DNA of 45,166 nucleotides from Pseudomonas sp. GM78 (GTDB lineage: Bacteria; Pseudomonadota; Gammaproteobacteria; Pseudomonadales; Pseudomonadaceae): NCBI RefSeq assembly GCF_000282475.1, contig NZ_AKJF01000133.1, positions 1-45,166 on the forward strand, written 5' to 3'. The position numbers were made by a program, and so were the translations under genes. How positions within the stretch are numbered: the first letter of the stretch is position 1; every line of letters starts with the position of its first letter. The notes beneath the pieces were generated by a model that saw nothing but the letters and a program-made list of their open reading frames with translations, had not been told where the DNA came from and did no database searches. Below, piece after piece: positions 1 to 9,778 of the stretch.

Positions 1-28
1 TTGCTTCCTTTTTGGCGTTTGAAAAAGG

Positions 29-102
29 GACTCGCCGTAAGGGCGAAACCATAAGTGGCCGTTACCGCAGCAACGGATATACACCCAATCCAAATATGCA
101 CC
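29..102 (+). repeat. Dispersed intergenic repeat, left copy
   Basis: This 74-bp stretch recurs in inverted orientation at 45054-45127 with only two mismatches, so the two copies face each other across almost the whole window. It lies just downstream of the pbpG stop codon and contains no convincing gene. Sequences of this kind are scattered between genes in fluorescent pseudomonads; that statement is from memory and the repeat family name is uncertain. Confidence 0.75.
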
Positions 103-125
103 CTTAAGCCTTCGATATCCGCCAC

Positions 126-1067
126 TTACTTCGAAGCCTCAACAACACCACTCTGACGCTGCTTGAGGTTCTTGTCCGATTTATACTGCAAGGCCGCAGA
201 AGCCACGTTCGCGCTCTTGCCGGTTTCGACCCAATTGCGTATGCGCGCAGCATCGGCGAAGTGCGTGTACTTGCCATAGGCGTCAAGCAACACCAGGGCA
301 ACCGGTCGATTACTCATCCGCGTCACCAACACCAGGCAGTGACCTGCTTCGTTGGTAAAACCGGTCTTGGTCAGCTGGATGTCCCAGTCCGGCTTGCGCA
401 CCAAATGGTCGGTATTGCGGAAACCCAGGCTATACACGGGTTTACGGAAGGTGACGGTTTTTTCCTTGGTGGTGCTCAGCTCTGTCAGCAACGGGTATTT
501 GTGCGCGGCAATCAACAGTTTGCTCAGGTCGCGCGCGGTGGAAACGTTGCGCGGGGAGAGGCCGGTCGGCTCGACGAAATGGGTGTTGGTCATGCCCAGG
601 GCCCGGGCCTTGGCGTTCATCGCGGCAATGAACGCCGCATAGCCGCCTGGATAGTGGTGGGCCAGGCTGGCGGCGGCACGGTTTTCGGAAGACATCAGGG
701 CGATCAGCAACATTTCCCGACGCGGAAGTTCGCTCTTGAGCTTCACTCGGGAGTACACACCTTTCATTTCCGGTGTGTCGCTGATGTTGATGTTGATGTA
801 TTCGTCCATGTTCTGCCGGGCTTCAACCACGACCAGGCCGGTCATCAGCTTGCTGACGGAAGCGATGGGGACGACGACGTCCGGATTGCTGGCATAGATG
901 ATTTTGTTGGTCTGCATGTCCAGCAGCAACGAACTGCCGGATGCGAGCTTGAGTTGCGAGGTGTCTCGGGGCGCTGCGGTGGTGGTGTCGCCCGCGCTGG
1001 CGATTGGCGTGATGAAAGTCCCTGTAACTGCAAAAAATAGGCTCAGGATGGAAAGACGGATTTTCAC
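126..1067 (-). CDS. pbpG: D-alanyl-D-alanine endopeptidase (penicillin-binding protein 7 type)
   Basis: This is a low-molecular-weight penicillin-binding protein of 313 residues that would cut D-Ala-meso-DAP cross-links in periplasmic peptidoglycan. The three serine-DD-peptidase motifs are all present: SVSK at residues 70-73 with S70 as nucleophile, SEN at 127-129, and KTG at 234-236. An N-terminal signal peptide ends with an ASA motif near residue 25. The start codon is GTG, with no strong ribosome binding site ahead of it. The gene is monocistronic and is followed by the dispersed repeat. Its length and motif spacing fit PbpG (PBP7) better than the longer DacA/DacC carboxypeptidases. Confidence 0.92.
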   Translation of the reverse strand: MKIRLSILSLFFAVTGTFITPIASAGDTTTAAPRDTSQLKLASGSSLLLDMQTNKIIYASNPDVVVPIASVSKLMTGLVVVEARQNMDEYININISDTPEMKGVYSRVKLKSELPRREMLLIALMSSENRAAASLAHHYPGGYAAFIAAMNAKARALGMTNTHFVEPTGLSPRNVSTARDLSKLLIAAHKYPLLTELSTTKEKTVTFRKPVYSLGFRNTDHLVRKPDWDIQLTKTGFTNEAGHCLVLVTRMSNRPVALVLLDAYGKYTHFADAARIRNWVETGKSANVASAALQYKSDKNLKQRQSGVVEASK

Positions 1068-1248
1068 GCTGGCAGACTCAATAATGTGTTGATAAGCCGT
1101 TCTGTAACGGGCTATTACTTAAAAAGCGCGACATTCTGGAGTATGGCTGAATAACTGTCGATGGTTGTTCGAGGGCGGGGTGAAAGACCCCGGAAACATG
1201 AAAAAAAAGTCACTTTCCGGCGGATGGTCGATCAGTTTCCGCAGGCAC

Positions 1249-1277
1249 AAAAAACCCCGTCAGTGGCGGGGTTTCTT
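1249..1277 (-). terminator. Rho-independent terminator of folD
   Basis: An AAACCCCG/CGGGGTTT stem sits between the folD stop and pbpG, with A- and T-rich flanks. Read on the minus strand it ends folD transcription. The flanks could also let it work in the other direction. Confidence 0.75.
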
Positions 1278-1305
1278 GTGTCGCTGGCTACCGCTGCGTT
1301 GAGCC

Positions 1306-2160
1306 TCAGCTGTGCAGGGTTTCGGCCGCGTACAGGGTGTTTTCCAGCAGGCAGGCGCGGGTCATCGGGCCGACGCCACCCGGCACCGGAGTGATCCAGC
1401 TGGCACGGGGCAGGGCGGTTTCGTAGATCACGTCACCCACCAGCTTGCCGTCTTCCTGACGGTTGATGCCGACGTCGATCACGATCGCGCCTTCCTTGAT
1501 CCACTCACCTTTTACCAGGCCCGGCTTGCCGGCGGCGACCACCACCAGGTCGGCGCGGCCGACATGGCCGGCCAGGTCCTTGGTGAAGCGGTGAGTGACG
1601 GTCACGGTGCAACCGGCCAGCAACAGTTCCATCGCCATCGGGCGACCGACGATATTGGAAGCGCCAACTACCACCGCGTTCATGCCGTAGAGATCGGCAC
1701 CGGTGCTTTCCAGCAGGGTCATGATGCCTTTCGGCGTGCATGGACGCAGCAGCGGGATGCGTTGGGCCAGGCGGCCGACGTTATAAGGATGGAAACCATC
1801 GACGTCTTTATCCGGACGAATGCGTTCCAGCAATTTGGAAGCGTCCAGGTGTTCAGGGAGAGGCAACTGAAGCAGAACGCCGTCAATCGCCGGATCGTCA
1901 TTGAGGCGATCGATCAGGTCGGCCAGCGCTTGTTGAGTGGTGTCGGAAGGCAGGTCATAGGCCTGGGACAGGAAGCCGACCTCTTCACAGTCTTTACGCT
2001 TGTGCGAGACATAAACCTGAGAGGCAGGATCGCTGCCGACCAGGATCACCGCGAGGCCGGGCGTGCGCAGGCCTTGCTGGCGACGCTCGTTGACGCGTTG
2101 GGCGATCTGCTGGCGCAGGCTGGCGGCGATCGATTTGCCGTCGATAAGTTGTGCAGTCAT
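1306..2160 (-). CDS. folD: Bifunctional methylenetetrahydrofolate dehydrogenase/methenyltetrahydrofolate cyclohydrolase
   Basis: FolD interconverts 5,10-methylene-THF and 10-formyl-THF with NADP in the cytoplasm, supplying one-carbon units for purines and formyl-Met-tRNA. The 284-residue length is typical. The catalytic residues are visible at their usual places: Y50 and K54 in the [10 protein letters not shown] segment, Q98 in VLLQLPLP, and D121 in DKDVDGFHP. The C-terminal PGGVGPMT signature is also present. The gene is transcribed away from the tRNA cluster and ends at its own terminator at 1249-1277. FolD next to the tRNA-tig-clpPX-lon block is a familiar Pseudomonas arrangement. Confidence 0.97.
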   Translation of the reverse strand: MTAQLIDGKSIAASLRQQIAQRVNERRQQGLRTPGLAVILVGSDPASQVYVSHKRKDCEEVGFLSQAYDLPSDTTQQALADLIDRLNDDPAIDGVLLQLPLPEHLDASKLLERIRPDKDVDGFHPYNVGRLAQRIPLLRPCTPKGIMTLLESTGADLYGMNAVVVGASNIVGRPMAMELLLAGCTVTVTHRFTKDLAGHVGRADLVVVAAGKPGLVKGEWIKEGAIVIDVGINRQEDGKLVGDVIYETALPRASWITPVPGGVGPMTRACLLENTLYAAETLHS

Positions 2161-2290
2161 TGCGCGTGATTAACCATCGAGAGGGGAAAAAAAGAGAGCG
2201 CATTCTCGCATGTCATGCGGTGAGGGCAAAGGCGCTTGGTCTGCAAATTCCGCTAACCCCTTTAATTAAATGAATTTTTTTCAAAAAGGA

Positions 2291-2318
2291 TTTGACGACC
2301 TGCGGGGGGCTCTATACT
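2291..2318 (+). promoter_or_regulatory. Candidate sigma70 promoter of the tRNA operon
   Basis: A TTGACG hexamer at 2292-2297 and a TATACT hexamer at 2313-2318 are separated by 15 bp, which is slightly short. Reading TTTGAC at 2291 as the -35 gives 16 bp. They lie about 120 bp before tRNA-Arg and are the best promoter match in the folD-tRNA gap (2161-2435), which otherwise shows nothing. Confidence 0.5.
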
Positions 2319-2435
2319 ATTCGTCGCACTTGTCGGGCACAGCCTAGCACTGGTTGAGAAGGTTGAGCGGGATTACGGTTCTGCAAGACTGAAAAGCACT
2401 TAGTTTGTAGTCCTCCAAGAGTACAGATTAACAAG

Positions 2436-2512
2436 GCGCCCGTAGCTCAGCTGGATAGAGCATCCGCCTTCTAAGCGGATGGTCGCAGGTTCGAGTCCTG
2501 CCGGGTGCGCCA
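2436..2512 (+). tRNA. tRNA-Arg (anticodon TCT)
   Basis: This is a 77-nt cloverleaf with acceptor stem GCGCCCG pairing CGGGTGC, an anticodon loop CTTCTAA, a GGTTCGAGTCC T-arm and an encoded CCA. It reads AGA codons, which are rare in GC-rich pseudomonads. It is the first gene of the tRNA operon. Confidence 0.95.
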
Positions 2513-2544
2513 TTAGGCAGCTTTGGCACAAGTAACGCGATATG

Positions 2545-2620
2545 GTGGGCGTAGCTCAGTTGGTAGAGCACGGGATTGTGACTCCCGTTGTCGTGGGTTC
2601 GATCCCCATCGTCCACCCCA
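2545..2620 (+). tRNA. tRNA-His (anticodon GTG), copy 1
   Basis: The acceptor GTGGGCG pairs with CGTCCAC and the anticodon loop is ATTGTGA. A G at 2544 can serve as the extra G-1 opposite the discriminator C, which is the histidine identity element. CCA is encoded. The copy at 2841-2916 appears identical across the mature sequence. Confidence 0.95.
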
Positions 2621-2630
2621 TATTTCGAAG

Positions 2631-2658
2631 GGCGCCAGATTAACAGTCTGGCGCCTTT
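2631..2658 (+). terminator. Hairpin after tRNA-His copy 1
   Basis: A nine-bp GGCGCCAGA/TCTGGCGCC stem with a 7-nt loop is followed only by TTTGCTTT. The interrupted T-tract suggests a weak terminator or processing signal, allowing read-through into tRNA-Leu. The stem is the same as the stronger one at 2928-2958. Confidence 0.55.
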
Positions 2659-2677
2659 GCTTTAAAGGCTTCATCTC

Positions 2678-2762
2678 GCGGATGTGGTGGAATTGGTAGA
2701 CACACTGGATTTAGGTTCCAGCGCCGCGAGGCGTAAGAGTTCGAGTCTCTTCATCCGCACCA
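2678..2762 (+). tRNA. tRNA-Leu (anticodon TAG)
   Basis: This is an 85-nt class II tRNA. The acceptor GCGGATG pairs with CATCCGC, the anticodon loop is TTTAGGT in a CTGGA/TCCAG stem, there is a long variable arm, and CCA is encoded. It reads CUA/CUG-type leucine codons. Confidence 0.95.
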
Positions 2763-2840
2763 AACAAGACTTCAATCATGCCGCCTGGTATGGTCGAGGT
2801 TCAACAAAGAAGTGATTTGGCTTCTTTGGCACGCAATATG

Positions 2841-2916
2841 GTGGGCGTAGCTCAGTTGGTAGAGCACGGGATTGTGACTCCCGTTGTCGTGGGTTCGATC
2901 CCCATCGTCCACCCCA
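2841..2916 (+). tRNA. tRNA-His (anticodon GTG), copy 2
   Basis: Its mature sequence matches the copy at 2545-2620, again with a G (2840) able to act as G-1. The flanks are also duplicated, from a few bases upstream through the following hairpin, showing that a unit of about 120 bp was copied around tRNA-Leu. Confidence 0.95.
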
Positions 2917-2927
2917 TATTTCGAAAA

Positions 2928-2958
2928 GGCGCCAGATTAATAGTCTGGCGCCTTTTTT
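2928..2958 (+). terminator. Rho-independent terminator of the tRNA operon
   Basis: The GGCGCCAGA/TCTGGCGCC stem is followed directly by six T residues, making this the strong end of the tRNA transcript. Confidence 0.85.
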
Positions 2959-3221
2959 GTTTCAGCGGTTTCGGCGACCGCGGGTTCCGGGTCGCAAGGG
3001 CAGGGCGTTTCGTCGTTTTTATGTTTCGCGATGATGCCGTGCTGCCCGCCGGCCTTGCTCGCAAGATCGGCTGTCAGGGAGATGATTGGCAACCTCATCC
3101 ATATAAGGAAGGGTTGGCGCAGAGCCTTGGCGTGATTGGCTGTATTTGCCACCGGGGCGAGGTGCACCCGTGCATTCGCACCTATAAATTGCCTGCTGCT
3201 TTTTTACCCGTTTTCAGTAGG
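2959..3221. other. Intergenic stretch with no recognised feature
   Basis: Between the tRNA terminator and the tig promoter region there is no gene with a believable start, composition or similarity. The open frames crossing it run through the tRNA genes and are rejected. No RNA or repeat family was recognised. Confidence 0.5.
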
Positions 3222-3250
3222 GTGACTTCTTGAGTTTGACCCACTAGAAT
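3222..3250 (+). promoter_or_regulatory. Candidate promoter of tig
   Basis: A TAGAAT -10 hexamer at 3245-3250 lies 17 bp after GTGACT at 3222-3227, which carries the TGAC core of a -35 element. This would start transcription about 55 nt before the tig ATG. The support is motif match and position only. Confidence 0.4.
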
Positions 3251-3311
3251 GCATGCCCTTGATTCTGGGGTCGGAAACGGCCGGCTAACGTCTGTGCAAC
3301 GAGGAATATCC

Positions 3312-4622
3312 ATGCAAGTTTCTGTTGAAAATACTTCTGCTCTTGAGCGCCGCATGAGCATCACCGTGCCGGCTGAGCGCATCGAGACTCAGGTCAACAA
3401 GCGTCTGCAGCAGACTGCCCAAAAGGCCAAGATTGCTGGCTTCCGTCCAGGCAAAGTGCCAATGAGCGAAATCAAGCGTCGTTTCGGCGCTGAAGCTCGC
3501 CAGGAAGCGGTAGGCGACGTCATCCAGTCTTCCTTCTACGAAGCTGTGGTTGAGCAGAAGCTGAACCCGGCGGGTTCCCCTTCGATCGAGCCTAAATCCC
3601 TGGAAGCAGGCAAGGACCTGGAATACGTCGCTGTATTCGAAGTGTTCCCTGAGTTCACCGTTGCCGGTTTCGAAGGTATCAACGTAGAGCGCCTGAGCGC
3701 CGACGTGGCTGATGCCGATCTGGACAAGATGCTGGACATCCTGCGCAAGCAGAACACCCGTTTCGAAGTGGCCGATCGCGCTGCCCAGAACGAAGACCAG
3801 CTGAACATCGATTTCGAAGGCAAGGTCGACGGTGAAGTGTTCGCTGGCGGTTCCGCCAAGGGCACTCAGCTGGTGCTGGGTTCCGGCCGCATGATCCCGG
3901 GCTTCGAAGAAGGCCTGGTTGGCGCTAAAGCCGGTGAAGTGCGCGTTCTGAACCTGACTTTCCCTGAGGATTATCAGAACCTGGACCTGGCTGGCAAAAC
4001 CGCCGAGTTCACCGTGACCGTCAACAGCGTTTCCGAGCCAAAACTGCCTGAGCTGAACGAAGAATTCTTCGCCCAATTCGGCATCAAGGAAACCGGTCTG
4101 GAAGGCTTCCGCACCGAAGTTCGCAAGAACATGGAGCGCGAACTGCGCCAGGCGATCAAATCCAAGGTGAAAAATCAGGTCATGGACGGTCTGCTGGCCA
4201 CCAACCCGATCGAAGTGCCGAAGGCTTTGCTGTCCAACGAAGTTGACCGTCTGCGTGTGCAGGCTGTTCAGCAGTTCGGTGGCAACATCAAGCCAGACCA
4301 ACTGCCGGCCGAGCTGTTCGAAGAGCAAGCCAAGCGTCGCGTTGTCCTGGGCCTGATCGTGGCTGAAGTGGTCAAGCAGTTCGACCTCAAGCCTGACGAA
4401 GCCCGCGTTCGCGAGATGATCCAGGAAATGGCTTCGGCTTACCAAGAGCCTGAGCAAGTTGTGTCCTGGTACTACAAAAACGACCAGCAACTGAACGAAG
4501 TTCGTTCGGTTGTGCTGGAAGAGCAAGTTGTGGATACTGTTCTGCAGAAAGCTAGCGTGACCGACAAATCGGTCTCTTACGAAGAAGCGGTCAAGCCGGT
4601 AGAAGCTCCACAAGCCGACTGA
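3312..4622 (+). CDS. tig: Trigger factor, ribosome-bound chaperone and peptidyl-prolyl isomerase
   Basis: Trigger factor binds the ribosomal exit tunnel at L23 and shields nascent chains. The protein has 436 residues, normal for the family. The ribosome-docking signature GFRPGKVP occupies residues 43-50 of the N-terminal domain. An FKBP-like isomerase domain follows around residues 150-245 ([21 protein letters not shown]), and the rest is the helical chaperone domain. The start chosen is the ATG at 3312, preceded by GAGGA at 3301. The open frame reaches back to 3249, but that extension is not part of the family. The gene precedes clpP and clpX, a conserved protein-quality-control order. Confidence 0.98.
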   Translation: MQVSVENTSALERRMSITVPAERIETQVNKRLQQTAQKAKIAGFRPGKVPMSEIKRRFGAEARQEAVGDVIQSSFYEAVVEQKLNPAGSPSIEPKSLEAGKDLEYVAVFEVFPEFTVAGFEGINVERLSADVADADLDKMLDILRKQNTRFEVADRAAQNEDQLNIDFEGKVDGEVFAGGSAKGTQLVLGSGRMIPGFEEGLVGAKAGEVRVLNLTFPEDYQNLDLAGKTAEFTVTVNSVSEPKLPELNEEFFAQFGIKETGLEGFRTEVRKNMERELRQAIKSKVKNQVMDGLLATNPIEVPKALLSNEVDRLRVQAVQQFGGNIKPDQLPAELFEEQAKRRVVLGLIVAEVVKQFDLKPDEARVREMIQEMASAYQEPEQVVSWYYKNDQQLNEVRSVVLEEQVVDTVLQKASVTDKSVSYEEAVKPVEAPQAD

Positions 4623-4650
4623 TCATTTTTGCGCTAAGAAGCACACACCA

Positions 4651-4674
4651 TAAGCCAGCTCTCGAGCTGGCTTA
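4651..4674 (+). other. Perfect hairpin between tig and clpP
   Basis: A ten-bp perfect stem (TAAGCCAGCT/AGCTGGCTTA) with a CTCG loop lies between the two genes. There is no T-run after it, so it is more likely an mRNA stability or partial read-through element than a full terminator. Confidence 0.5.
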
Positions 4675-4715
4675 TGCGTATTCAAGACATAACTATTTGG
4701 GAGTGACTGCAGAGC

Positions 4716-5351
4716 ATGTTCCGTAATTCGTATATTCAGCAGAACTCTGATATCCAGGCCGCAGGCGGCCTGGTCCCGATGGTTGTCGAGCAGTCCGCTC
4801 GTGGCGAGCGCGCCTACGACATCTACTCGCGCCTCCTCAAGGAGCGAGTGATCTTTCTGGTGGGCCCGGTAGAGGACTACATGGCCAACCTGATCTGTGC
4901 GCAACTGCTGTTCCTTGAAGCGGAAAACCCGGACAAGGACATCCATCTCTATATCAACTCCCCGGGCGGTTCGGTGACGGCGGGCATGTCGATCTACGAC
5001 ACCATGCAGTTCATCAAACCCAACGTGTCGACCACCTGTATCGGTCAGGCGTGCAGCATGGGCGCGTTCCTGCTGACGGCCGGTGCCAAAGGCAAACGTT
5101 ACTGCCTGCCGAACTCGCGCGTGATGATTCACCAGCCACTGGGCGGTTTCCAGGGCCAGGCCTCGGATATCGAAATCCATGCCAAGGAAATCCTCTTCAT
5201 TCGCGAGCGTCTCAACACGCTGATGGCCAAGCACAGCGGGCGCACCCTTGAAGAAATCGAGCGCGATACCAACCGCGATAATTTCATGAGTGCAGAAGCT
5301 GCGCGTGAGTACGGGTTGATCGATGAAGTGATCAACCAGCGCCCCGCTTAA
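4716..5351 (+). CDS. clpP: ATP-dependent Clp protease proteolytic subunit
   Basis: ClpP forms the tetradecameric serine protease chamber that degrades substrates unfolded by ClpX or ClpA. The 211-residue protein shows the complete triad: S114 in GQACSMGA, H139 in MIHQPLGG and D188 in DTNRDNF. The [11 protein letters not shown] strand near residue 80 is also conserved. The gene starts 93 bp after tig and is followed by clpX, its ATPase partner. Confidence 0.98.
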   Translation: MFRNSYIQQNSDIQAAGGLVPMVVEQSARGERAYDIYSRLLKERVIFLVGPVEDYMANLICAQLLFLEAENPDKDIHLYINSPGGSVTAGMSIYDTMQFIKPNVSTTCIGQACSMGAFLLTAGAKGKRYCLPNSRVMIHQPLGGFQGQASDIEIHAKEILFIRERLNTLMAKHSGRTLEEIERDTNRDNFMSAEAAREYGLIDEVINQRPA

Positions 5352-5394
5352 ATAAGCAGCTCAAAATAAGGCTGGTCGGCACGTCCGATCACCT

Positions 5395-5414
5395 GCGGGC
5401 TTGAAAAAGCCCGC
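5395..5414 (+). other. Hairpin between clpP and clpX
   Basis: A GCGGGCTT/AAGCCCGC stem closes a GAAA tetraloop. No T-run follows, so it probably tunes mRNA processing or read-through between the two genes rather than ending transcription. Confidence 0.45.
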
Positions 5415-5462
5415 AATAGCCTTCATCTTGTGTTGCAAGCCTATCGGATTTGGATCGAACGA

Positions 5463-6746
5463 ATGACTGACACCCGCAACGGCGAGGACAACGGCAAGCT
5501 GCTCTATTGCTCCTTCTGTGGCAAAAGCCAGCATGAAGTGCGCAAATTGATTGCCGGCCCCTCGGTCTTTATCTGCGACGAGTGCGTCGACCTGTGCAAT
5601 GACATCATCCGTGAGGAGGTGCAGGAAGCCCAGGCCGAAAGCAGCGCGCATAAATTGCCTTCGCCCAAAGAAATCAGCGGCATCCTTGATCAATACGTGA
5701 TTGGTCAGGAGCGTGCGAAAAAGGTTCTGGCCGTAGCGGTGTACAACCACTACAAGCGCCTGAACCAGCGTGACAAGAAGAATGACGACGTCGAACTCGG
5801 CAAGAGCAACATCCTGCTGATCGGCCCGACAGGCTCGGGTAAGACCCTGCTTGCCGAAACACTGGCCCGCTTGCTGAACGTTCCGTTCACCATCGCCGAC
5901 GCAACCACCCTCACCGAGGCGGGTTATGTGGGTGAAGATGTCGAGAACATCATTCAGAAGCTGCTGCAGAAGTGCGATTACGACGTGGAAAAAGCCCAGA
6001 TGGGCATTGTCTACATCGATGAAATCGACAAGATTTCGCGCAAGTCTGACAACCCGTCGATCACCCGGGACGTTTCCGGTGAAGGCGTGCAGCAGGCCCT
6101 GCTCAAGTTGATCGAAGGCACGGTCGCTTCCGTTCCACCCCAAGGTGGTCGCAAGCATCCGCAGCAGGAGTTCCTTCAGGTCGACACCCGTAACATCCTG
6201 TTCATCTGCGGTGGTGCGTTCTCCGGTCTGGAAAAGGTTATTCAAAACCGTTCCACCAAGGGCGGCATCGGTTTCAACGCGGAAGTTCGCAGCAAGGAAG
6301 AAGGCAAGAAAGTCGGTGAATCCCTGCGTGAAGTCGAGCCTGACGATCTGGTCAAGTTCGGTCTGATCCCGGAATTTGTCGGTCGTCTGCCGGTCCTGGC
6401 GACGCTGGACGAGCTTGATGAAGCTGCCTTGATGCAGATCCTCACCGAGCCGAAAAACGCGCTGACCAAGCAATACGCCAAGCTGTTCGAGATGGAAGGC
6501 GTGGACCTGGAATTCCGGGCCGACGCACTGAAATCGGTCGCCAAACGCGCGCTGGAACGCAAGACCGGTGCCCGTGGCCTGCGTTCGATTCTCGAAGGTG
6601 TGTTGCTCGACACCATGTACGAAATCCCCTCGCAGTCCGAGGTGAGTAAAGTAGTGATCGACGAAAGCGTTATAGAAGGCAAGTCCAAGCCACTGTATAT
6701 CTACGAAAACAGTGAGCCTGCTGCCAAGGCCGCGCCAGACGCCTAA
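5463..6746 (+). CDS. clpX: Clp protease ATP-binding subunit ClpX
   Basis: ClpX is the AAA+ unfoldase that recognises tagged substrates and feeds them to ClpP. The protein has 427 residues from the ATG at 5463; an in-frame upstream start at 5430 adds residues not found in the family. The N-terminal zinc-binding domain has C16, C19, C38 and C41. The Walker A motif GPTGSGKT is at 121-128, the pore loop GYVG at 154-157, and Walker B ends in D186-E187. The sensor/arginine-finger region and C-terminal small domain are intact. A strong terminator follows at 6769. Confidence 0.98.
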   Translation: MTDTRNGEDNGKLLYCSFCGKSQHEVRKLIAGPSVFICDECVDLCNDIIREEVQEAQAESSAHKLPSPKEISGILDQYVIGQERAKKVLAVAVYNHYKRLNQRDKKNDDVELGKSNILLIGPTGSGKTLLAETLARLLNVPFTIADATTLTEAGYVGEDVENIIQKLLQKCDYDVEKAQMGIVYIDEIDKISRKSDNPSITRDVSGEGVQQALLKLIEGTVASVPPQGGRKHPQQEFLQVDTRNILFICGGAFSGLEKVIQNRSTKGGIGFNAEVRSKEEGKKVGESLREVEPDDLVKFGLIPEFVGRLPVLATLDELDEAALMQILTEPKNALTKQYAKLFEMEGVDLEFRADALKSVAKRALERKTGARGLRSILEGVLLDTMYEIPSQSEVSKVVIDESVIEGKSKPLYIYENSEPAAKAAPDA

Positions 6747-6768
6747 GCGTCACGCAGCCGGTACAAAG

Positions 6769-6796
6769 AAGGGGCCTTCGGGCCCCTTTGCTTTTT
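6769..6796 (+). terminator. Rho-independent terminator after clpX
   Basis: A GGGGCC/GGCCCC stem, extended by flanking A-T pairs, closes a TTCG tetraloop and is followed by TTTGCTTTTT. It separates clpX from lon. Confidence 0.85.
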
Positions 6797-6820
6797 CCGG
6801 GTTTTAACGCTGTCTTTGTG

Positions 6821-6849
6821 CTTGTTTTTTTTTAAGGCAGCCCCCATCT
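6821..6849 (+). promoter_or_regulatory. Candidate heat-shock (sigma32) promoter of lon
   Basis: CTTGTTT at 6821-6827 and CCCCATCT at 6842-6849 are 14 bp apart. The sigma32 consensus is CTTGAAA and CCCCATNT with 13-17 bp between. The -10 is an excellent match; the -35 is partial. Lon is a classical sigma32 gene in Gammaproteobacteria, which supports the call. Confidence 0.5.
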
Positions 6850-6907
6850 TGGTTTCAAGCTTACTTCCATCTGTTTCCGGCCTTATGGCCGCCGTAGAGG
6901 CGAAATC

Positions 6908-9304
6908 ATGAAGACAACCATCGAATTGCCTCTCCTGCCATTGCGTGATGTCGTGGTTTATCCGCACATGGTTATCCCGCTGTTCGTGGGGCGCGAGAAA
7001 TCCATCGAAGCCCTCGAGGCAGCGATGACGGGCGACAAGCAGATCCTTCTGCTGGCCCAGAGAAACCCTGCTGACGACGATCCCGGTGAAGACGCACTTT
7101 ATCGCGTAGGTACGATTGCGACCGTCCTGCAGCTGCTCAAGCTGCCTGACGGCACGGTCAAGGTTCTGGTCGAGGGCGAGCAGCGCGGCGCCGTGGAGCG
7201 CTTCAGCGAAGTGGATGGCCATTGCCGCGCCGAAGTTTCGTTGATCGACGAAGTCGATGCACCGGAGCGCGAGTCGGAAGTGTTTGTCCGCAGCCTGCTG
7301 TCGCAGTTTGAACAATACGTGCAGTTGGGCAAGAAAGTCCCTGCCGAGGTCCTGTCGTCGCTCAACAGCATCGATGAGCCAGGCCGCCTGGTCGACACCA
7401 TGGCTGCGCACATGGCGCTGAAAATCGAGCAGAAGCAGGAAATCCTCGAAATCATCGATTTGTCGGCCCGTGTCGAGCACGTGCTGGCCTTGCTGGATGC
7501 CGAGATCGACCTGCTGCAGGTCGAAAAACGCATTCGCGGGCGTGTTAAAAAGCAAATGGAGCGCAGTCAGCGCGAGTACTACCTGAATGAGCAGATGAAG
7601 GCCATTCAGAAAGAGCTCGGCGACAGCGACGAAGGGCATAACGAAGTCGAAGAGCTGAAAAAGCGCATCGATGCCGCCGGCCTGCCCAAGGACGCGCTCG
7701 CCAAGGCGACCGCCGAACTGAACAAGCTCAAGCAAATGTCGCCGATGTCCGCCGAAGCGACGGTGGTTCGTTCCTACATCGACTGGCTGGTCCAGGTGCC
7801 GTGGAAGGCCCAGAGCAAGGTGCGCCTTGATCTGGCTCGCGCAGAAGACATTCTCGACGCCGATCACTACGGCCTCGAAGAGGTCAAGGAACGGATTCTC
7901 GAATACCTCGCCGTGCAGAAGCGCGTGAAAAAGATCCGTGGTCCGGTGTTGTGCCTGGTCGGTCCTCCTGGCGTGGGTAAAACCTCGCTGGCGGAGTCCA
8001 TTGCACACGCCACCAACCGTAAATTCGTGCGCATGGCCCTCGGCGGCGTGCGCGATGAAGCGGAAATTCGTGGTCATCGCCGTACTTACATCGGTTCGAT
8101 GCCAGGAAGATTGATTCAAAAGATGACAAAGGTGGGTGTGCGCAACCCGCTGTTCCTGCTCGATGAAATCGACAAGATGGGCAGCGACATGCGTGGCGAT
8201 CCGGCGTCGGCGTTGCTGGAAGTGCTCGATCCCGAGCAGAACCACAACTTCAACGATCACTATCTGGAAGTCGATTACGACCTGTCCGATGTGATGTTCC
8301 TGTGCACCTCCAACTCCATGAACATTCCGCCAGCGCTGCTGGACCGGATGGAAGTCATTCGCCTGCCCGGTTACACGGAAGACGAGAAGATCAACATCGC
8401 CGTCAAATACCTCTCGCCCAAACAGATCACGGCCAACGGCCTGAAGAAAGGCGAGCTGGAATTCGACGCCGAAGCGATCCGCGACATCATCCGCTACTAC
8501 ACCCGCGAAGCCGGTGTACGGGGTCTGGAGCGCCAGATTGCCAAGGTTTGCCGCAAGGCCGTGAAAGAGCATGCGCTGGAAAAACGCTTCTCGGTGAAGG
8601 TCACTGCGGACGATCTGGAACACTTCCTGGGCGTGCGTAAATTCCGCTACGGCCTGGCAGAACAGCAGGACCAGATCGGTCAGGTGACCGGCCTGGCGTG
8701 GACTCAGGTGGGCGGTGAATTGCTGACCATCGAAGCCGCCGTCGTTCCGGGCAAGGGCCAGCTGATCAAGACCGGGTCTTTGGGTGATGTGATGGTCGAA
8801 TCGATCACCGCAGCCCTGACCGTTGTCCGCAGCCGTGCCAAGAGCCTGGGGATCCCCCTGGACTTCCACGAGAAGCGCGACACGCACATCCACATGCCGG
8901 AAGGGGCGACCCCGAAAGACGGCCCGAGCGCCGGCGTAGGCATGTGCACGGCGTTGGTGTCGGCACTGACCAGCATTCCCGTACGCGCGGATGTTGCCAT
9001 GACGGGTGAAATTACCCTGCGTGGCCAGGTATTGGCGATCGGTGGCTTGAAAGAAAAACTGCTCGCCGCACATCGTGGCGGAATCAAGACCGTGATCATT
9101 CCTGAAGAGAATGTTCGCGATTTGAAGGAGATTCCGGACAATATCAAGCAAGATCTTCAGATTAAACCAGTTAAATGGATTGACGAGGTCCTGCAAATTG
9201 CGCTGCAATACGCCCCGGAGCCCTTGCCGGATGTGGCTCCGGAGATAGTCGCGAAGGATGAAAAACGCGAGTCGGATTCTAAGGAAAGAATTAGCACGCA
9301 TTAG
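6908..9304 (+). CDS. lon: ATP-dependent Lon protease
   Basis: Lon is a homo-oligomeric AAA+ serine protease that removes damaged proteins and short-lived regulators. The 798-residue chain has the N-terminal substrate-binding domain (about residues 8-200), the ATPase with Walker A GPPGVGKT at 352-359 and Walker [10 protein letters not shown], and the C-terminal protease with the S674/K717 dyad in DGPSAGVGM and GGLKEK. The ATG at 6908 follows GAGGCG and fits the family start. The gene has its own terminator-separated promoter region and is followed by hupB. Confidence 0.98.
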   Translation: MKTTIELPLLPLRDVVVYPHMVIPLFVGREKSIEALEAAMTGDKQILLLAQRNPADDDPGEDALYRVGTIATVLQLLKLPDGTVKVLVEGEQRGAVERFSEVDGHCRAEVSLIDEVDAPERESEVFVRSLLSQFEQYVQLGKKVPAEVLSSLNSIDEPGRLVDTMAAHMALKIEQKQEILEIIDLSARVEHVLALLDAEIDLLQVEKRIRGRVKKQMERSQREYYLNEQMKAIQKELGDSDEGHNEVEELKKRIDAAGLPKDALAKATAELNKLKQMSPMSAEATVVRSYIDWLVQVPWKAQSKVRLDLARAEDILDADHYGLEEVKERILEYLAVQKRVKKIRGPVLCLVGPPGVGKTSLAESIAHATNRKFVRMALGGVRDEAEIRGHRRTYIGSMPGRLIQKMTKVGVRNPLFLLDEIDKMGSDMRGDPASALLEVLDPEQNHNFNDHYLEVDYDLSDVMFLCTSNSMNIPPALLDRMEVIRLPGYTEDEKINIAVKYLSPKQITANGLKKGELEFDAEAIRDIIRYYTREAGVRGLERQIAKVCRKAVKEHALEKRFSVKVTADDLEHFLGVRKFRYGLAEQQDQIGQVTGLAWTQVGGELLTIEAAVVPGKGQLIKTGSLGDVMVESITAALTVVRSRAKSLGIPLDFHEKRDTHIHMPEGATPKDGPSAGVGMCTALVSALTSIPVRADVAMTGEITLRGQVLAIGGLKEKLLAAHRGGIKTVIIPEENVRDLKEIPDNIKQDLQIKPVKWIDEVLQIALQYAPEPLPDVAPEIVAKDEKRESDSKERISTH

Positions 9305-9328
9305 TACGTATTTGCCTGGGGGGCTTCC

Positions 9329-9358
9329 TTGACAGCTTTTTAGAGCCCTTGTTATAAA
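9329..9358 (+). promoter_or_regulatory. Strong sigma70 promoter of hupB
   Basis: A consensus TTGACA at 9329-9334 is followed after 18 bp by TATAAA at 9353-9358. A second weaker -10 (TAGAAT at 9417-9422) lies closer to the gene. Together they fit the high expression expected for HU. Confidence 0.7.
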
Positions 9359-9452
9359 GCGGCTCTTAAGTGTCTGTAGGCCATTCAGCACTCGTTTTTG
9401 CTTTCACCAAAAAACTTAGAATCATACTCAAATAGATATAAGGGGACTTAGA

Positions 9453-9725
9453 GTGAACAAGTCGGAACTGATTGATGCTATCGCTGCATCCGCTGATATC
9501 CCGAAAGCTGCTGCTGGCCGTGCGCTGGACGCTGTAATCGAATCCGTCACTGGCGCTCTCAAGGCCGGCGACTCCGTGGTTCTGGTTGGTTTCGGTACTT
9601 TCTCCGTCACTGATCGTCCAGCTCGCATCGGTCGTAACCCACAGACCGGTAAGACGCTGGAAATCGCAGCTGCCAAAAAACCAGGTTTCAAAGCTGGTAA
9701 AGCACTGAAAGAAGCTGTCAACTAA
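9453..9725 (+). CDS. hupB: DNA-binding protein HU-beta
   Basis: HU is a small, abundant nucleoid protein that bends DNA as a dimer. The 90-residue sequence has the full bacterial histone-like fold: an N-terminal helical region, the [10 protein letters not shown] beta segment, and the arm with RNPQTGK that inserts into the minor groove. The start codon is GTG, placed after AGGGGA. The position directly after lon is the usual gammaproteobacterial location of hupB. Confidence 0.97.
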   Translation: MNKSELIDAIAASADIPKAAAGRALDAVIESVTGALKAGDSVVLVGFGTFSVTDRPARIGRNPQTGKTLEIAAAKKPGFKAGKALKEAVN

Positions 9726-9778
9726 GTTCCATTCAGGTTTTTGCCTATCCGGGTCGGGGTCATGCCTGACCTGGCAGC

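Noticed and set aside
2778-3233. An open frame running through the second tRNA-His and its terminator
   Set aside because: It translates a mature tRNA and a terminator, which is incompatible with a real gene.
6743-9391. An 882-codon open frame on the strand opposite lon
   Set aside because: It is the antisense shadow of lon in GC-rich DNA. The translation has no recognisable domains and a composition rich in His, Gln and Arg.
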